Assembly: GCA_000739515.1 (NCBI GenBank) | Contig: DF820459.1 | Location: 159,712-192,160, forward strand | Source of the DNA: Candidatus Moduliflexus flocculans | Lineage (GTDB): Bacteria > Moduliflexota > Moduliflexia > Moduliflexales > Moduliflexaceae | Direction of reading: 5' to 3' | DNA length: 32,449 bases | Shown here: piece by piece, positions 15,580 through 24,048 of the stretch | Layout: each line of letters starts with the position of its first letter | Position numbering within the stretch: the first letter of the stretch is position 1 | The notes under the pieces: generated by a model | Database searches by the model: none | Seen by the model: only the letters and a program-made list of their open reading frames with translations | Told to the model about the DNA's origin: nothing | Position numbers and translations under genes: made by a program

Positions 15580-18264
15580 ATGAATTTTTCCAATCCCTAT
15601 ATTGCTGGAAATCCTGTTCATGGGCAGGAAAAATTTATCGGGCGCACCGATATTCTGCGAGAAGTGCTGCGGGTGCTGCAACATCCGGAAACGAACGCCA
15701 TTGTCCTCTTCGGCCAGAGACGCATCGGCAAAACCTCCGTTCTGCTGCACCTGCAAAAACAACTCAGTGCCGGGAACGCCTACCGTCCCGTCTATTTCGA
15801 TTTGCAGAACCGCGCCTCGCTCCCATTGGAACAAGTGCTGTATCAAATGGCGCAAAAAATCTCCGCCACCACCACCGCCGATCTGCCGGAACGCGAGCAA
15901 TTCGAGCGGGATGTGCGTTTTTTTGCCGAAATTTTTCTTCCAACAGCCTGCCAAAAGCTGAACCAGCAGCAGCTTGTTCTTCTTCTCGACGAATTTGACG
16001 TGCTGGATCAACCTCAGCGCGAACAGGCGGGCAAAACGTTTTTTCCTTACTTACAAAAGTGGATGCGCACAGCGAAAGGGATTCAATTCGTCTTTGTGCT
16101 TGGGCGGCGTCCCGAAGAACTCTCTACCGACACCCTCGCCACGTTCAAGGGCATTCCTTCCCGCAAAGTCTCGCTGATGTCGCAGGAAGATTGCGACGAC
16201 ATTATCCGGCAATCGGAGCATCACGGCAGCCTGAGTTGGGGCATTGAGGCGGTGGAACGGGTTTGGTATTGGACGCAGGGGCATCCCTATTTGACGCAGT
16301 TGTTGTGCAGCGAAATCTGGGAAGCCGCCCGTTCCCACGCCACTGAGCAACAAATCTCTTCGCCTCGCAATCGTGCGCCAATTGTTTATGCCGATGACGT
16401 AAATGCGGCGATTGACAAAACGCTTGAACAAGGCGCGAATGCGTGTCAGTGGATGTGGAACGGCCTCCCCCCGGCGGAGCGCGTGGTGATGGCGGCGATG
16501 GCGGAATCGCCGAACGACTTGATTGGCCTTGATGAATTGACCACGATTCTGCATCACAGCAAAGTCCGCCTGATTCTGCGGGAATTGGAATTAGCGCCGG
16601 AAACGCTGATTCGCTGGGATCTGCTCCGCCCGGTTGACGGCGAATTCCGTTTCGCCGTGCCGCTGCTGAGGCGCTGGGTGGCGTCGGAAAAGCCGCTGCG
16701 CCGCGTCAAAGCGGAATTAGACAGCCTTGAGCCACTGGCAGAATCACTCTATCGCAGCGGCGAAGGTTTCTACAAAATGGGAAATCTCACCGAAGCCGAA
16801 CGCCTGCTGCATAATTCATTGCATGTTAACCCGAATCATTTCCGCGCCCGCCTGCTGTTGGGACAGGTCTTGCTTGGTCAGGGCAAACCGGCCAAAGCGG
16901 TGGATATTCTTGAACCGGCGTATTATTTCGATCCTCGTTCCGCGCAACCCGGCTTAATCGGCGCGTTGCTGGCACTCGCGGAAACGCAGGAAGGCAAAGC
17001 CCAACTCACCACCTATAATCGCATTCTGGAAATTGATCCGGATCAGATGACGGCGTTAAAAAAGAAGCAATCACTCCTGCTCGATATTGCGCGAACCGCC
17101 ACGCAGAAGGGGAATTTCGATACTGCGTTGAAACTCTACCGCCAGATGGGGGACGACGAAGGTATCGTGAGCGTCATCTCTGGCAAACAAAAATTAGCGC
17201 ATCACCTCCTGCTTGCCGCAGAACATGAGCATAAAGAAGACTGGGCGGAAGCGATCGGCATTTACCGGCGTTTGCTACACGAATTCCCGGAGCGCAAGGA
17301 TTGGCAGAAAAAATTGCGTCACGCGCAAAACCAGCGCGCGCTTGCGGAATGCTATTTGCAAGCCGGATTAGCCCTGCAACAGGGCAATAACGCGGCAGCG
17401 CGGCGGCTCTATGCGAAAATCATCGGATTTCAGCCGGAATACAAAGATGCGTTGCGCTACCTGCTGCTTGCTGTCAAGGGCGTGGACATCGAGGAAATCT
17501 TGCGGGAAAACCGGTTAGCGCGGTCACGGCAGCATATCGAAGAACTTGGCGTCGGCGTCACGCTGGAAATGGTCTATATTCCGGGTGGAACGTTCATTAT
17601 GGGAGCGCCAGACGATGAAATCGGACGCTTTGACCGCGAAACGCCGCAGCGCCGCGTATCGGTCGCGCCGTTTTTTTTCGGCAAATATCCGGTCACGCAG
17701 GCACAATGGGAAGCGGTCATGGGGGAGAATCCGTCGAGATTTCGCGGCGAGCAGCGGCCTGTAGAAATGATTTCTTTTGAAGACGCACTGCAATTCTGCG
17801 AAAAACTCTCGGCCCGGCATAGCCGTCAATATCGCCTGCCGAGCGAGGCGGAATGGGAATACGCCTGCCGCGCAGGCACCTCCACGCCATTCCATTTTGG
17901 CAGCGCGATCACGTCTGAATTGGCGAATTACGATGCCACGCATGCCTACGCCACTGAACCGACCGGCGAATATCGCGGCGAAACCACGCCGGTCGGCAGC
18001 TTTCTCCCCAATGGATTCGGCCTATACGACATGCACGGCAATGTCTGGGAATGGTGCGCCGACCCCTGGCACGGCGATTATGAACATGCACCGAATAGCG
18101 GCGCGGTCTGGGAAGAGGGGGGCGATGAATCGCTGCGCGTCATGCGTGGCGGCGCGTGGGACATCCTGCCCAAAGGCTGTCGCAGCGCCTTCCGCGATTT
18201 CGACAGCCCCGACAGTCGCGAAGCCAGCTACGGCCTGCGGGTGGCGCTGGAGGGTGGACAATAA
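15580..18264 (+). CDS. STAND-type ATPase with TPR repeats and C-terminal FGE-sulfatase-like domain
   Basis: An 894-aa soluble protein of three parts. Residues 15-370 form a STAND/AAA ATPase: Walker A GQRRIGKT (45-52), Walker B LVLLLDEFD (132-140), a FVLGRRPEE segment (172-180), the STAND-type GHPYLTQLL motif (234-242) and a winged-helix-like part (about 290-370). Residues 385-625 carry TPR-like helical pairs. Residues 658-893 are a formylglycine-generating-enzyme-like (C-type lectin fold) domain with VYIPGGTFIMG, YRLPSEAEWEYACRAG, GLYDMHGNVWEWCADPW and MRGGAWDI...CRSAFRD...YGLRVA. Of the two active-site cysteines of true FGE only one (Cys867) seems present, so the domain is probably a binding module. 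The gene stands alone behind a perfect promoter but lacks a ribosome site. Architectures like this occur in NTPase-based signalling and conflict systems. Confidence 0.9.
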   Translation: MNFSNPYIAGNPVHGQEKFIGRTDILREVLRVLQHPETNAIVLFGQRRIGKTSVLLHLQKQLSAGNAYRPVYFDLQNRASLPLEQVLYQMAQKISATTTADLPEREQFERDVRFFAEIFLPTACQKLNQQQLVLLLDEFDVLDQPQREQAGKTFFPYLQKWMRTAKGIQFVFVLGRRPEELSTDTLATFKGIPSRKVSLMSQEDCDDIIRQSEHHGSLSWGIEAVERVWYWTQGHPYLTQLLCSEIWEAARSHATEQQISSPRNRAPIVYADDVNAAIDKTLEQGANACQWMWNGLPPAERVVMAAMAESPNDLIGLDELTTILHHSKVRLILRELELAPETLIRWDLLRPVDGEFRFAVPLLRRWVASEKPLRRVKAELDSLEPLAESLYRSGEGFYKMGNLTEAERLLHNSLHVNPNHFRARLLLGQVLLGQGKPAKAVDILEPAYYFDPRSAQPGLIGALLALAETQEGKAQLTTYNRILEIDPDQMTALKKKQSLLLDIARTATQKGNFDTALKLYRQMGDDEGIVSVISGKQKLAHHLLLAAEHEHKEDWAEAIGIYRRLLHEFPERKDWQKKLRHAQNQRALAECYLQAGLALQQGNNAAARRLYAKIIGFQPEYKDALRYLLLAVKGVDIEEILRENRLARSRQHIEELGVGVTLEMVYIPGGTFIMGAPDDEIGRFDRETPQRRVSVAPFFFGKYPVTQAQWEAVMGENPSRFRGEQRPVEMISFEDALQFCEKLSARHSRQYRLPSEAEWEYACRAGTSTPFHFGSAITSELANYDATHAYATEPTGEYRGETTPVGSFLPNGFGLYDMHGNVWEWCADPWHGDYEHAPNSGAVWEEGGDESLRVMRGGAWDILPKGCRSAFRDFDSPDSREASYGLRVALEGGQ

Positions 18265-18280
18265 AAAAGAGCATTTCCAT

Positions 18281-19846
18281 TCAATGTTCTATAATCCTCA
18301 GAAGAATGGATTCTGGAGGTTTTTTTTGTATAAATCGCACTGTAGAGCCATGGAATTCTTTTGTACTGACAATATGATATTTATGGTTGATGGCATGTAG
18401 CAATAACTCATGACCGAAGGTGATGCCGCGATAGGTGGTTAATGTATCTGTGATGAGCCAGAAATTTTGAGAATCGTTTAAATGGTGTAAGAGAATCTGC
18501 GTAATTTCGCCTTCATCCTTTAACATGCCATCGCCGATTAAATCATATCGCTCAACATTTGCCTGTTTGGGAAGTGGAATAAGCGCATTTTTTCCTGAGT
18601 AATACAACCCTAAAGGCAAGACGGCTTCAGAGCGATAGACTAAAATAGGCTGCTCTTGTTTCTCTGCTTCCATAATATAAGCAGCAACGCGATCCCATTC
18701 TCCCCATTTTGTCCGAGGAAACTTCGTAATGCCGGTCGGCCATCCCCAAATGCAGGTTTGAGCGCTCAGGCCTAACATAATCAGGAAACATGCCATAACG
18801 CCTTTTTTCCCAGTCACTGTCATGATCACAAATAATACACATAAAATGAGTGGCGGATAAATGAAAAGAATATGTCTATCGGAAATATCAATGTGTGCTC
18901 CCACAAGGATTATAAACATGAATATCCAAAGAATCGGCGCGATGAGAAGAAATGCGGTTGTCACAGAAGTTATGATAATATTGTGTTTTCTAAAAAGAAT
19001 ACTCAAGATCAAAACGATGCTTATCCAAAATATTAACTGTCGTGGTGAATTTAAAAGAAATCTTTTTCCTGGTGTGATAAAAGATAATGCCATGTTGCCG
19101 ATCCAATTCAGACCCTGCAAAAATGAAACGGACACCTCAGCAGTTGTTGTGTTAGAAACGATCTGTTGTGTTACCATCCAAATCATTGGCGCAAAACAGA
19201 TTGCCACTATAATCATTGAGAACAAATAGGCGCGGAAAGCGCGCCATCGTTTGAGCAAAAGAAGCGCGCATGCATTCGCGACTAAAAGAAAGCCTAAAAA
19301 ATAAAATGTGTATAATGCGACTATTGCTGTCATGGTATAATACCATTTTATGCGTATCGTTGGATGATCAGACAGGTACGCGTCTCCAAACAATTTGCAT
19401 AATAGGGTTGATATAAGGATGACGAAGGCATAGCATCGAATCTCTGTGGCAGCCCAAAGTATAGAGGGATTGAAGGCGACCACGGCGGTAAGCCAGCCCG
19501 GATGAAGATCCTTGACAAGCGTTCGAGAGATATTAGCAAAGATTATCAGGGTCAATGTGGTACAAAGCACGGAGAATAATCTGGCGAAGACATAGGAGTC
19601 ATTGATATTACGCCAGAGATTCAGCAGCATAAAATATAGAGGGGGCTGTTCCTCGAAATTGATTGCTCTGGTCAACGCGTAACCGATGTCATATTGCGTG
19701 GTCTGGAGGGAATAGGCTTCATCATACCAGATATTGAGCGTATTGGAGAGAACAATTGTGATCACAAGGTGAGCAAGGATGATTCCTGGAACAATGGCAC
19801 GTGGCAATATTGCGTTCACGGCTGGCGTCAAGCTGATTGATCTCAT
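18281..19846 (-). CDS. GT39-like membrane glycosyltransferase
   Basis: A 521-aa integral membrane protein of the GT-C class (dolichyl-phosphate-mannose/ArnT-like). The first TM (18-37) is followed by the WYDEAYS motif, with Asp42 and Glu43 in the catalytic position of this class, then EEQPPLYF, as in PMT and ArnT. About ten more hydrophobic segments follow, and a soluble C-terminal domain from about 385 contains RSEAVLPLGLYYSG. It would move a sugar from a polyprenyl carrier to a glycan or lipid on the periplasmic face. No clear ribosome site exists; the ATG at 19846 is chosen over the adjacent GTG at 19849. It ends 16 bp from the convergent STAND gene and looks more AT-rich than the enzymes upstream. 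Confidence 0.85.
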   Translation of the reverse strand: MRSISLTPAVNAILPRAIVPGIILAHLVITIVLSNTLNIWYDEAYSLQTTQYDIGYALTRAINFEEQPPLYFMLLNLWRNINDSYVFARLFSVLCTTLTLIIFANISRTLVKDLHPGWLTAVVAFNPSILWAATEIRCYAFVILISTLLCKLFGDAYLSDHPTIRIKWYYTMTAIVALYTFYFLGFLLVANACALLLLKRWRAFRAYLFSMIIVAICFAPMIWMVTQQIVSNTTTAEVSVSFLQGLNWIGNMALSFITPGKRFLLNSPRQLIFWISIVLILSILFRKHNIIITSVTTAFLLIAPILWIFMFIILVGAHIDISDRHILFIYPPLILCVLFVIMTVTGKKGVMACFLIMLGLSAQTCIWGWPTGITKFPRTKWGEWDRVAAYIMEAEKQEQPILVYRSEAVLPLGLYYSGKNALIPLPKQANVERYDLIGDGMLKDEGEITQILLHHLNDSQNFWLITDTLTTYRGITFGHELLLHAINHKYHIVSTKEFHGSTVRFIQKKPPESILLRIIEH

Positions 19847-19962
19847 CACGATTATGTTTCAAGGCGTATTTGAGAGGACGGTTTCGCTGCGTCTGAGCCG
19901 ATTCTCCTCAAGCTGCGCGTTGAAAGAATATTGAGGAAGCGGACTTAAAACATTTTCTTTAT

Positions 19963-21501
19963 TTAATTTGTGGTTAATTGAACAAGTAATACATCACGGC
20001 ATTCTTGCAGTACATTAAAATTCTTGCGCAATTCGGCTTCGAATTCTGGTTTTCTGTGAAGATGCCATGTTTCTGCAATGAAATATCGCGCCCCTCTTCT
20101 TGCAAAGGCTCTCAGATTTTCGACTGATTGTTCTTCGATAGGGATATTAAAGCCTTTCCGGTCCAACCAATAAAAGAAATACGAGGCATTATAGGCAATA
20201 GGATAGCCATTCTCATCTTTGCTGTTGCCGCCAGAAGCGACAATCAACACATTCGAGGGAATTTTTCCGGCAAACTGTAACGCACATGCATACTTCCCTT
20301 GCATTGACATGGGATGCACGTCTTTTTTCAATTGCCAGAGTTGCAGAAAGACGGTGAGCAAGAGGCTGATAATTGCGAAGAAAACGGTCTCGCGCTTCCA
20401 GCGGGAACGCCAGAATTCAAGCGGAAGTGATGAACATCGTTGTTGCTCTCGAACAGGCATTGTCCAGGCTGCAATTACCTCCGTTCCAGCGCCGATTAAA
20501 ATCGCGACAGGCGGAATTGAGACCACGTGGTAATACGTCGCCCAGAGTTCTCCTGTCGTTCTTGCGGCAATGACATAATACAGCATAACCGTTGCGAACC
20601 AGTACAGACTATATCGAACTGCACGAGATGTTTTCCCCCAAACGATTCCTATGCCAGCAATGATAACGCCTCCGAACATCCAGACATAACGTGCGTCTAA
20701 ATATCCAATATTGACGATGAATGTCGGAGTCGTAAAAAAGTCCCATCCTATCCAATGATACTCATTTGAAATGCCCAGCGAGTTGCCATACGTCAGCCAA
20801 AGCGCGTGAGCATGCCGATACCAGAGTATCGCAGGCAGCAAAGAAACAATCGCAAATATCCAGATGCGTGCTCTTTTGAGAACTCCAAGTCCTTTCTGCC
20901 AGAAGAGAATTACGGCAAAAAATATTCCAATATGTGCCGCATTGGCTTTCGCTAAGATGGCCATCATCGTCGCGACGACCGCAATCCCATAATCTATCCA
21001 GGAATCGTTGTCGAGCCAGCGAATAAACGCATACGCCGCCAAGACATAACAAAGAAACATGAGCCCTTCGGGCTGCAAAGAATTGGAAATTCTGACACTC
21101 AGCGGGCTTAATACAAAGAATAATGACGCGGCGATTGCTCCGATATCAGGCAATAGATAACGAACAAGTTGAAAGAACACGCCCATAGTTGCCAATGAAA
21201 AGAGGTATGCCAGAATTCTTCCGAGTATCTCATGAAAGCCAACGATTTTGTAAAGAATCGCAATCAACCAGGGATACAGAGGGAATTCCATCTCGGTGTA
21301 GCCCGGTCCGTCGCCGCGCCAATCAATTCTCGGATAGAACAGGTTCATGCCCTCTCGATAATAGTTTCTGGCGATGCTGGCAATATCGCATTCTCGCCAG
21401 GATTCTCGAACTCTTCCATCCACCGGCCTCCAGACATCAATTGCTCGGATTCCTGATCCAAGCAAAAAGAGGCAGAGAAAGATTACTTTCATCGTTGACA
21501 T
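19963..21501 (-). CDS. GT39-like membrane glycosyltransferase
   Basis: A 512-aa membrane protein of the GT-C class. An N-terminal TM (4-20) precedes RESWRECDIASIARNYYREG, a periplasmic loop with the acidic residue (Asp39) expected near the active site. Then comes PGYTEMEFPLYPWLIA, the second motif typical of PMT-like transferases. About ten further hydrophobic segments follow, with a C-terminal soluble domain from about 390 (ASGGNSKDENGYP). The start at 21501 is taken because AGAGG lies about 7 nt upstream; an ATG at 21519 has no such site. It shares class and gross layout but little visible sequence with the next gene, so the two probably add different sugars. Confidence 0.85.
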   Translation of the reverse strand: MSTMKVIFLCLFLLGSGIRAIDVWRPVDGRVRESWRECDIASIARNYYREGMNLFYPRIDWRGDGPGYTEMEFPLYPWLIAILYKIVGFHEILGRILAYLFSLATMGVFFQLVRYLLPDIGAIAASLFFVLSPLSVRISNSLQPEGLMFLCYVLAAYAFIRWLDNDSWIDYGIAVVATMMAILAKANAAHIGIFFAVILFWQKGLGVLKRARIWIFAIVSLLPAILWYRHAHALWLTYGNSLGISNEYHWIGWDFFTTPTFIVNIGYLDARYVWMFGGVIIAGIGIVWGKTSRAVRYSLYWFATVMLYYVIAARTTGELWATYYHVVSIPPVAILIGAGTEVIAAWTMPVREQQRCSSLPLEFWRSRWKRETVFFAIISLLLTVFLQLWQLKKDVHPMSMQGKYACALQFAGKIPSNVLIVASGGNSKDENGYPIAYNASYFFYWLDRKGFNIPIEEQSVENLRAFARRGARYFIAETWHLHRKPEFEAELRKNFNVLQECRDVLLVQLTTN

Positions 21502-21620
21502 CACGATTCCTCTGTTCATATTATTTTCTTTTAAACAGCGCCCAAAACAAGTCCTCTGATGGATATGGGATTAGCCAGTGAGCAGGAATTCGTCTGAATA
21601 CTCCATTCAAGTAGTACATA

Positions 21621-21710
21621 GTTTCAGTAATTTTTAAGAGTACTGAGGAGTGTCACATCTTGATTTGACGGGCAAAATCAAGATTTTGCACTCCTAAAAA
21701 TTACTGAAAC
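21621..21710. repeat. Long hairpin, variant of the AGGAGTG...CACTCCT repeat
   Basis: Outer 16-bp arms GTTTCAGTAATTTTTA (21621-21636) and TAAAAATTACTGAAAC (21695-21710) are perfect. Inner arms AGGAGTG (21646-21652) and CACTCCT (21689-21695) follow the pattern of the repeats at 11841 and 13059. The inner hairpin here is CTTGATTT-like rather than CTTGCTTT-like. The left arm carries a 9-nt interruption (21637-21645), so the stem is bulged. Confidence 0.65.
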
Positions 21711-21737
21711 GGTAATTCTCAATAAAATTGTGGTGCT

Positions 21738-21793
21738 GTTCCTTTGGACACGTTTAAGGAACACCGCGCGCTGAACGTGTCGAAGCGTAACAA
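21738..21793. repeat. CGCTTCGACACG-type palindromic repeat, copy 2
   Basis: GACACGTT (21747-21754) pairs with AACGTGTC (21774-21781), and GTTCCTT (21738-21744) pairs with AAGGAAC (21756-21762), giving overlapping foldbacks. Read on the minus strand, the right part contains ACGCTTCGACACG, the same words as the block at 7664-7697. Confidence 0.5.
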
Positions 21794-21832
21794 TTGATTA
21801 CAGTTGCCCATGGCGTTTCCGTCGTTAACGCC

Positions 21833-22966
21833 TTAGTTAGGTTCGTTTGATTCTTCCTCAGCGCAGTCAAAACAGCCATCATCTTCACGCGCCCGTATGC
21901 ATCTGTAGATGCTGCTGTTAAGATAAAATAGTTCTTCAAAATATTTTTTCTTTTGCAACGCCAGCACTCCCAGGCTGATTAGCTGAATCGCGACGATCAA
22001 CGCAATCCCTCCAACGATAAAGGCGTTTGGAGACATATGAAACGCCTGGGCAATCGCTTCGGACAAGCGATAATCAATTCTCTCGCCTGCTGGCGTTACC
22101 CGATAAAAATTAAACGTATGGATAAACGTCCAGACAATAGGATAGAGAGAGAGCATCAAGATAAAGAGGCCAGAAAAGATAAAGAACATGAAGGGTCTGA
22201 ACATAAAACCGGACAGCACGCTTGCGATAATCGCTCTCAGAATGCGCATGCTTGATTTGCGATGTCCTTCCCCAACGGCTTTTCCGGATCGCCAGCAGAG
22301 ATGCGCCGGGATTTCCACAATTCGCGCCCGTAAAATCATGGCTTTGTACAAGATTTCGGGATGGATATCCATATCCATTGCTTTCAAGCTTAACGTGGAC
22401 AAAAATTTCCGGTCATAGGCGCGAACCATCCCTGTTAACGTATGAATCTTGCCGACAAGGCGATCTTTCGTGGCTGTTAACGACAGAAACCGATTCGCCC
22501 ACCGGCTCATCAAGGCTCGATCCCAGGGGACATTAGATACTTTTCCTCCGGGCATGTATGGAGAAGCGATGACGATTTTCGCCCTGGTTTCTCGGAGCGC
22601 TGTCAACATCTTTTCGATATGTTCAGGCGCGTAACTCAGATCGGCGTCCAATGTCACCACATAATCTCCCCGGCACTGATTGAAGGCATACCGGAGAGAT
22701 TGCCCCAACCGGAAATTATACGCATGATGCAAAATGCAGACATTCTTTTTTCCTTGAGCAAATTCATCAGCCAATTCGCCGGTTCGATCCGTGCTGCCAT
22801 CGTTGACAACGATCAGCTCCCAACGATACCTGTCTGCTAATGACTCCATATACAGGCATAATTCAGACAGGTTTTGCACGATGATATTTTCTTCATTGTA
22901 GGCTGGCATGACAAGAGAAACTAACGGCTTGGTTGTTGGTTGCTCGATCTTCCCTCTTTTCATCAT
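21833..22966 (-). CDS. Family 2 glycosyltransferase with C-terminal TM segments
   Basis: A 377-aa GT-A-fold enzyme of the dolichol-phosphate-mannose-synthase type. The nucleotide-sugar site shows VMPAYNEE (19-26) and VVNDGSTD (53-60), and the metal motif is DAD (107-109). Two hydrophobic segments near 225-255 and 310-335 anchor it to the membrane. It probably loads a sugar onto polyprenyl phosphate, supplying donors for the two GT39-like enzymes encoded just downstream. ATGs occur at 22966 and 22963 behind GGGGGA; a TTG at 23005 could extend it by 13 residues. The tail is acidic and cysteine-containing (EDDGCFDCAEEES). Confidence 0.9.
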   Translation of the reverse strand: MMKRGKIEQPTTKPLVSLVMPAYNEENIIVQNLSELCLYMESLADRYRWELIVVNDGSTDRTGELADEFAQGKKNVCILHHAYNFRLGQSLRYAFNQCRGDYVVTLDADLSYAPEHIEKMLTALRETRAKIVIASPYMPGGKVSNVPWDRALMSRWANRFLSLTATKDRLVGKIHTLTGMVRAYDRKFLSTLSLKAMDMDIHPEILYKAMILRARIVEIPAHLCWRSGKAVGEGHRKSSMRILRAIIASVLSGFMFRPFMFFIFSGLFILMLSLYPIVWTFIHTFNFYRVTPAGERIDYRLSEAIAQAFHMSPNAFIVGGIALIVAIQLISLGVLALQKKKYFEELFYLNSSIYRCIRAREDDGCFDCAEEESNEPN

Positions 22967-23073
22967 TTTCCCCCAATAATGACACGCAAGATTGTTTGCG
23001 CGCAAGCAAATGTTCTCGTGTCATTCCCCCCTTTTTTTTGAGCGAAACATTATTGATGCCATCCTTACGAGGT

Positions 23074-24042
23074 TTATGAAAAAGCAATTTCTCGAATGTT
23101 ACTCCGCTCCAAGACTGCGCGCGCATGAGCGCTCATGTTGACGAGCGTAAAATGCGCGGCAAGTTCTTGCAATACCTTCTCAAATAGTTTCACTTTTTGA
23201 GTGCTTGTTAAATCCATGCCCGGGAAAAATGCTAACTGGGGAACCTGATCGCCTCCTAACAAATCCAGCGGATGTAAGAGAAAACTCGGTTCCGTCCGGG
23301 TTATTTGGCACAGCACAATCGCCATTTTCAAGTAGAGCGACATCAATCCTGAAGAAAAGCGGCTGAGATACAGCAAATAGCTGAGGTGGAATGGGAGCTT
23401 GAGAATAGGGATCGTTGTGACTGGAATTTCTAACATGCGCGAGCCGGAATGTAATTTCCACACATACGGTTTAACGGGTTTCAAGCCATCCTTAAAGTTC
23501 CCATACAACGCTTTGCGCTGATTTTTTTCTTCGTTGCTCAGGTCTGATGTCCAAAAAAAATACAATCGGGCGAACGGGCCGATATAGGTGGGAAGGAGCG
23601 AGGCGTCATAGAGATACTTGTTTTCGGCAAGAACGTCAAGCAGATCGGCGCTCCAGCTAAATCCTGGCCCGCGAAAACCGACCGGTTTCAGGCCGATGGT
23701 CTGCGTCAGTTGCTCTTCAGCCCGATGAATCTCCTCAGCGATTTGATCTTTTGAGTATAAATGCAGCCAGGGTTCATGATGGAAAGAGTGATTGCCGATT
23801 TCGTGTCCATGTTTGCTTAACAACGCTAGCAGATCTTTATTCTTCTCTAATGCCGCATCCTGCCCGACGACAAAAAAGGTGATGCTCAGATGCAACCGCT
23901 CTAAAATATCGAGGACATACGGAATAAACACTGGAAAATACGACGGAAATGTTTCCCATTCGCGATCTCCATGAGTTTTCATATACGACCATTGATTATC
24001 AAGGTCTAACGAAACACTGGCAAATGGTTTCATTGTATTCAT
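23074..24042 (-). CDS. Polysaccharide deacetylase (NodB-like)
   Basis: A 322-aa carbohydrate esterase family 4 type protein. The first motif is SLDLDNQW with Asp13 and Asp15 in the catalytic/metal position. The second is HEIGNHSFHHEP with His85 and His89 as likely metal ligands. The third is GFRGPGFSW (122-130). There is no signal peptide, so it likely acts in the cytoplasm on a nucleotide- or lipid-linked sugar rather than on finished wall polymer. The ATG lies 6 nt after the stop of the dehydrogenase gene and lacks its own clear ribosome site, suggesting coupled translation. In this locus it could remove an N-acetyl group from the glycan under construction. Confidence 0.88.
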   Translation of the reverse strand: MNTMKPFASVSLDLDNQWSYMKTHGDREWETFPSYFPVFIPYVLDILERLHLSITFFVVGQDAALEKNKDLLALLSKHGHEIGNHSFHHEPWLHLYSKDQIAEEIHRAEEQLTQTIGLKPVGFRGPGFSWSADLLDVLAENKYLYDASLLPTYIGPFARLYFFWTSDLSNEEKNQRKALYGNFKDGLKPVKPYVWKLHSGSRMLEIPVTTIPILKLPFHLSYLLYLSRFSSGLMSLYLKMAIVLCQITRTEPSFLLHPLDLLGGDQVPQLAFFPGMDLTSTQKVKLFEKVLQELAAHFTLVNMSAHARAVLERSNIREIAFS

Positions 24043-24048
24043 GCTGAA

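Larger units (their letters stand above)
21502..21832. other. Gap between two glycosyltransferase genes, repeat-bearing
   Basis: These 331 bp separate the GT2 and GT39 genes. They contain a 90-bp hairpin (21621-21710) and a second palindromic repeat (21738-21793), listed separately. I see no gene or clear promoter. The spacing, long for this otherwise compact locus, seems to be due to repeat insertion. Confidence 0.6.
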
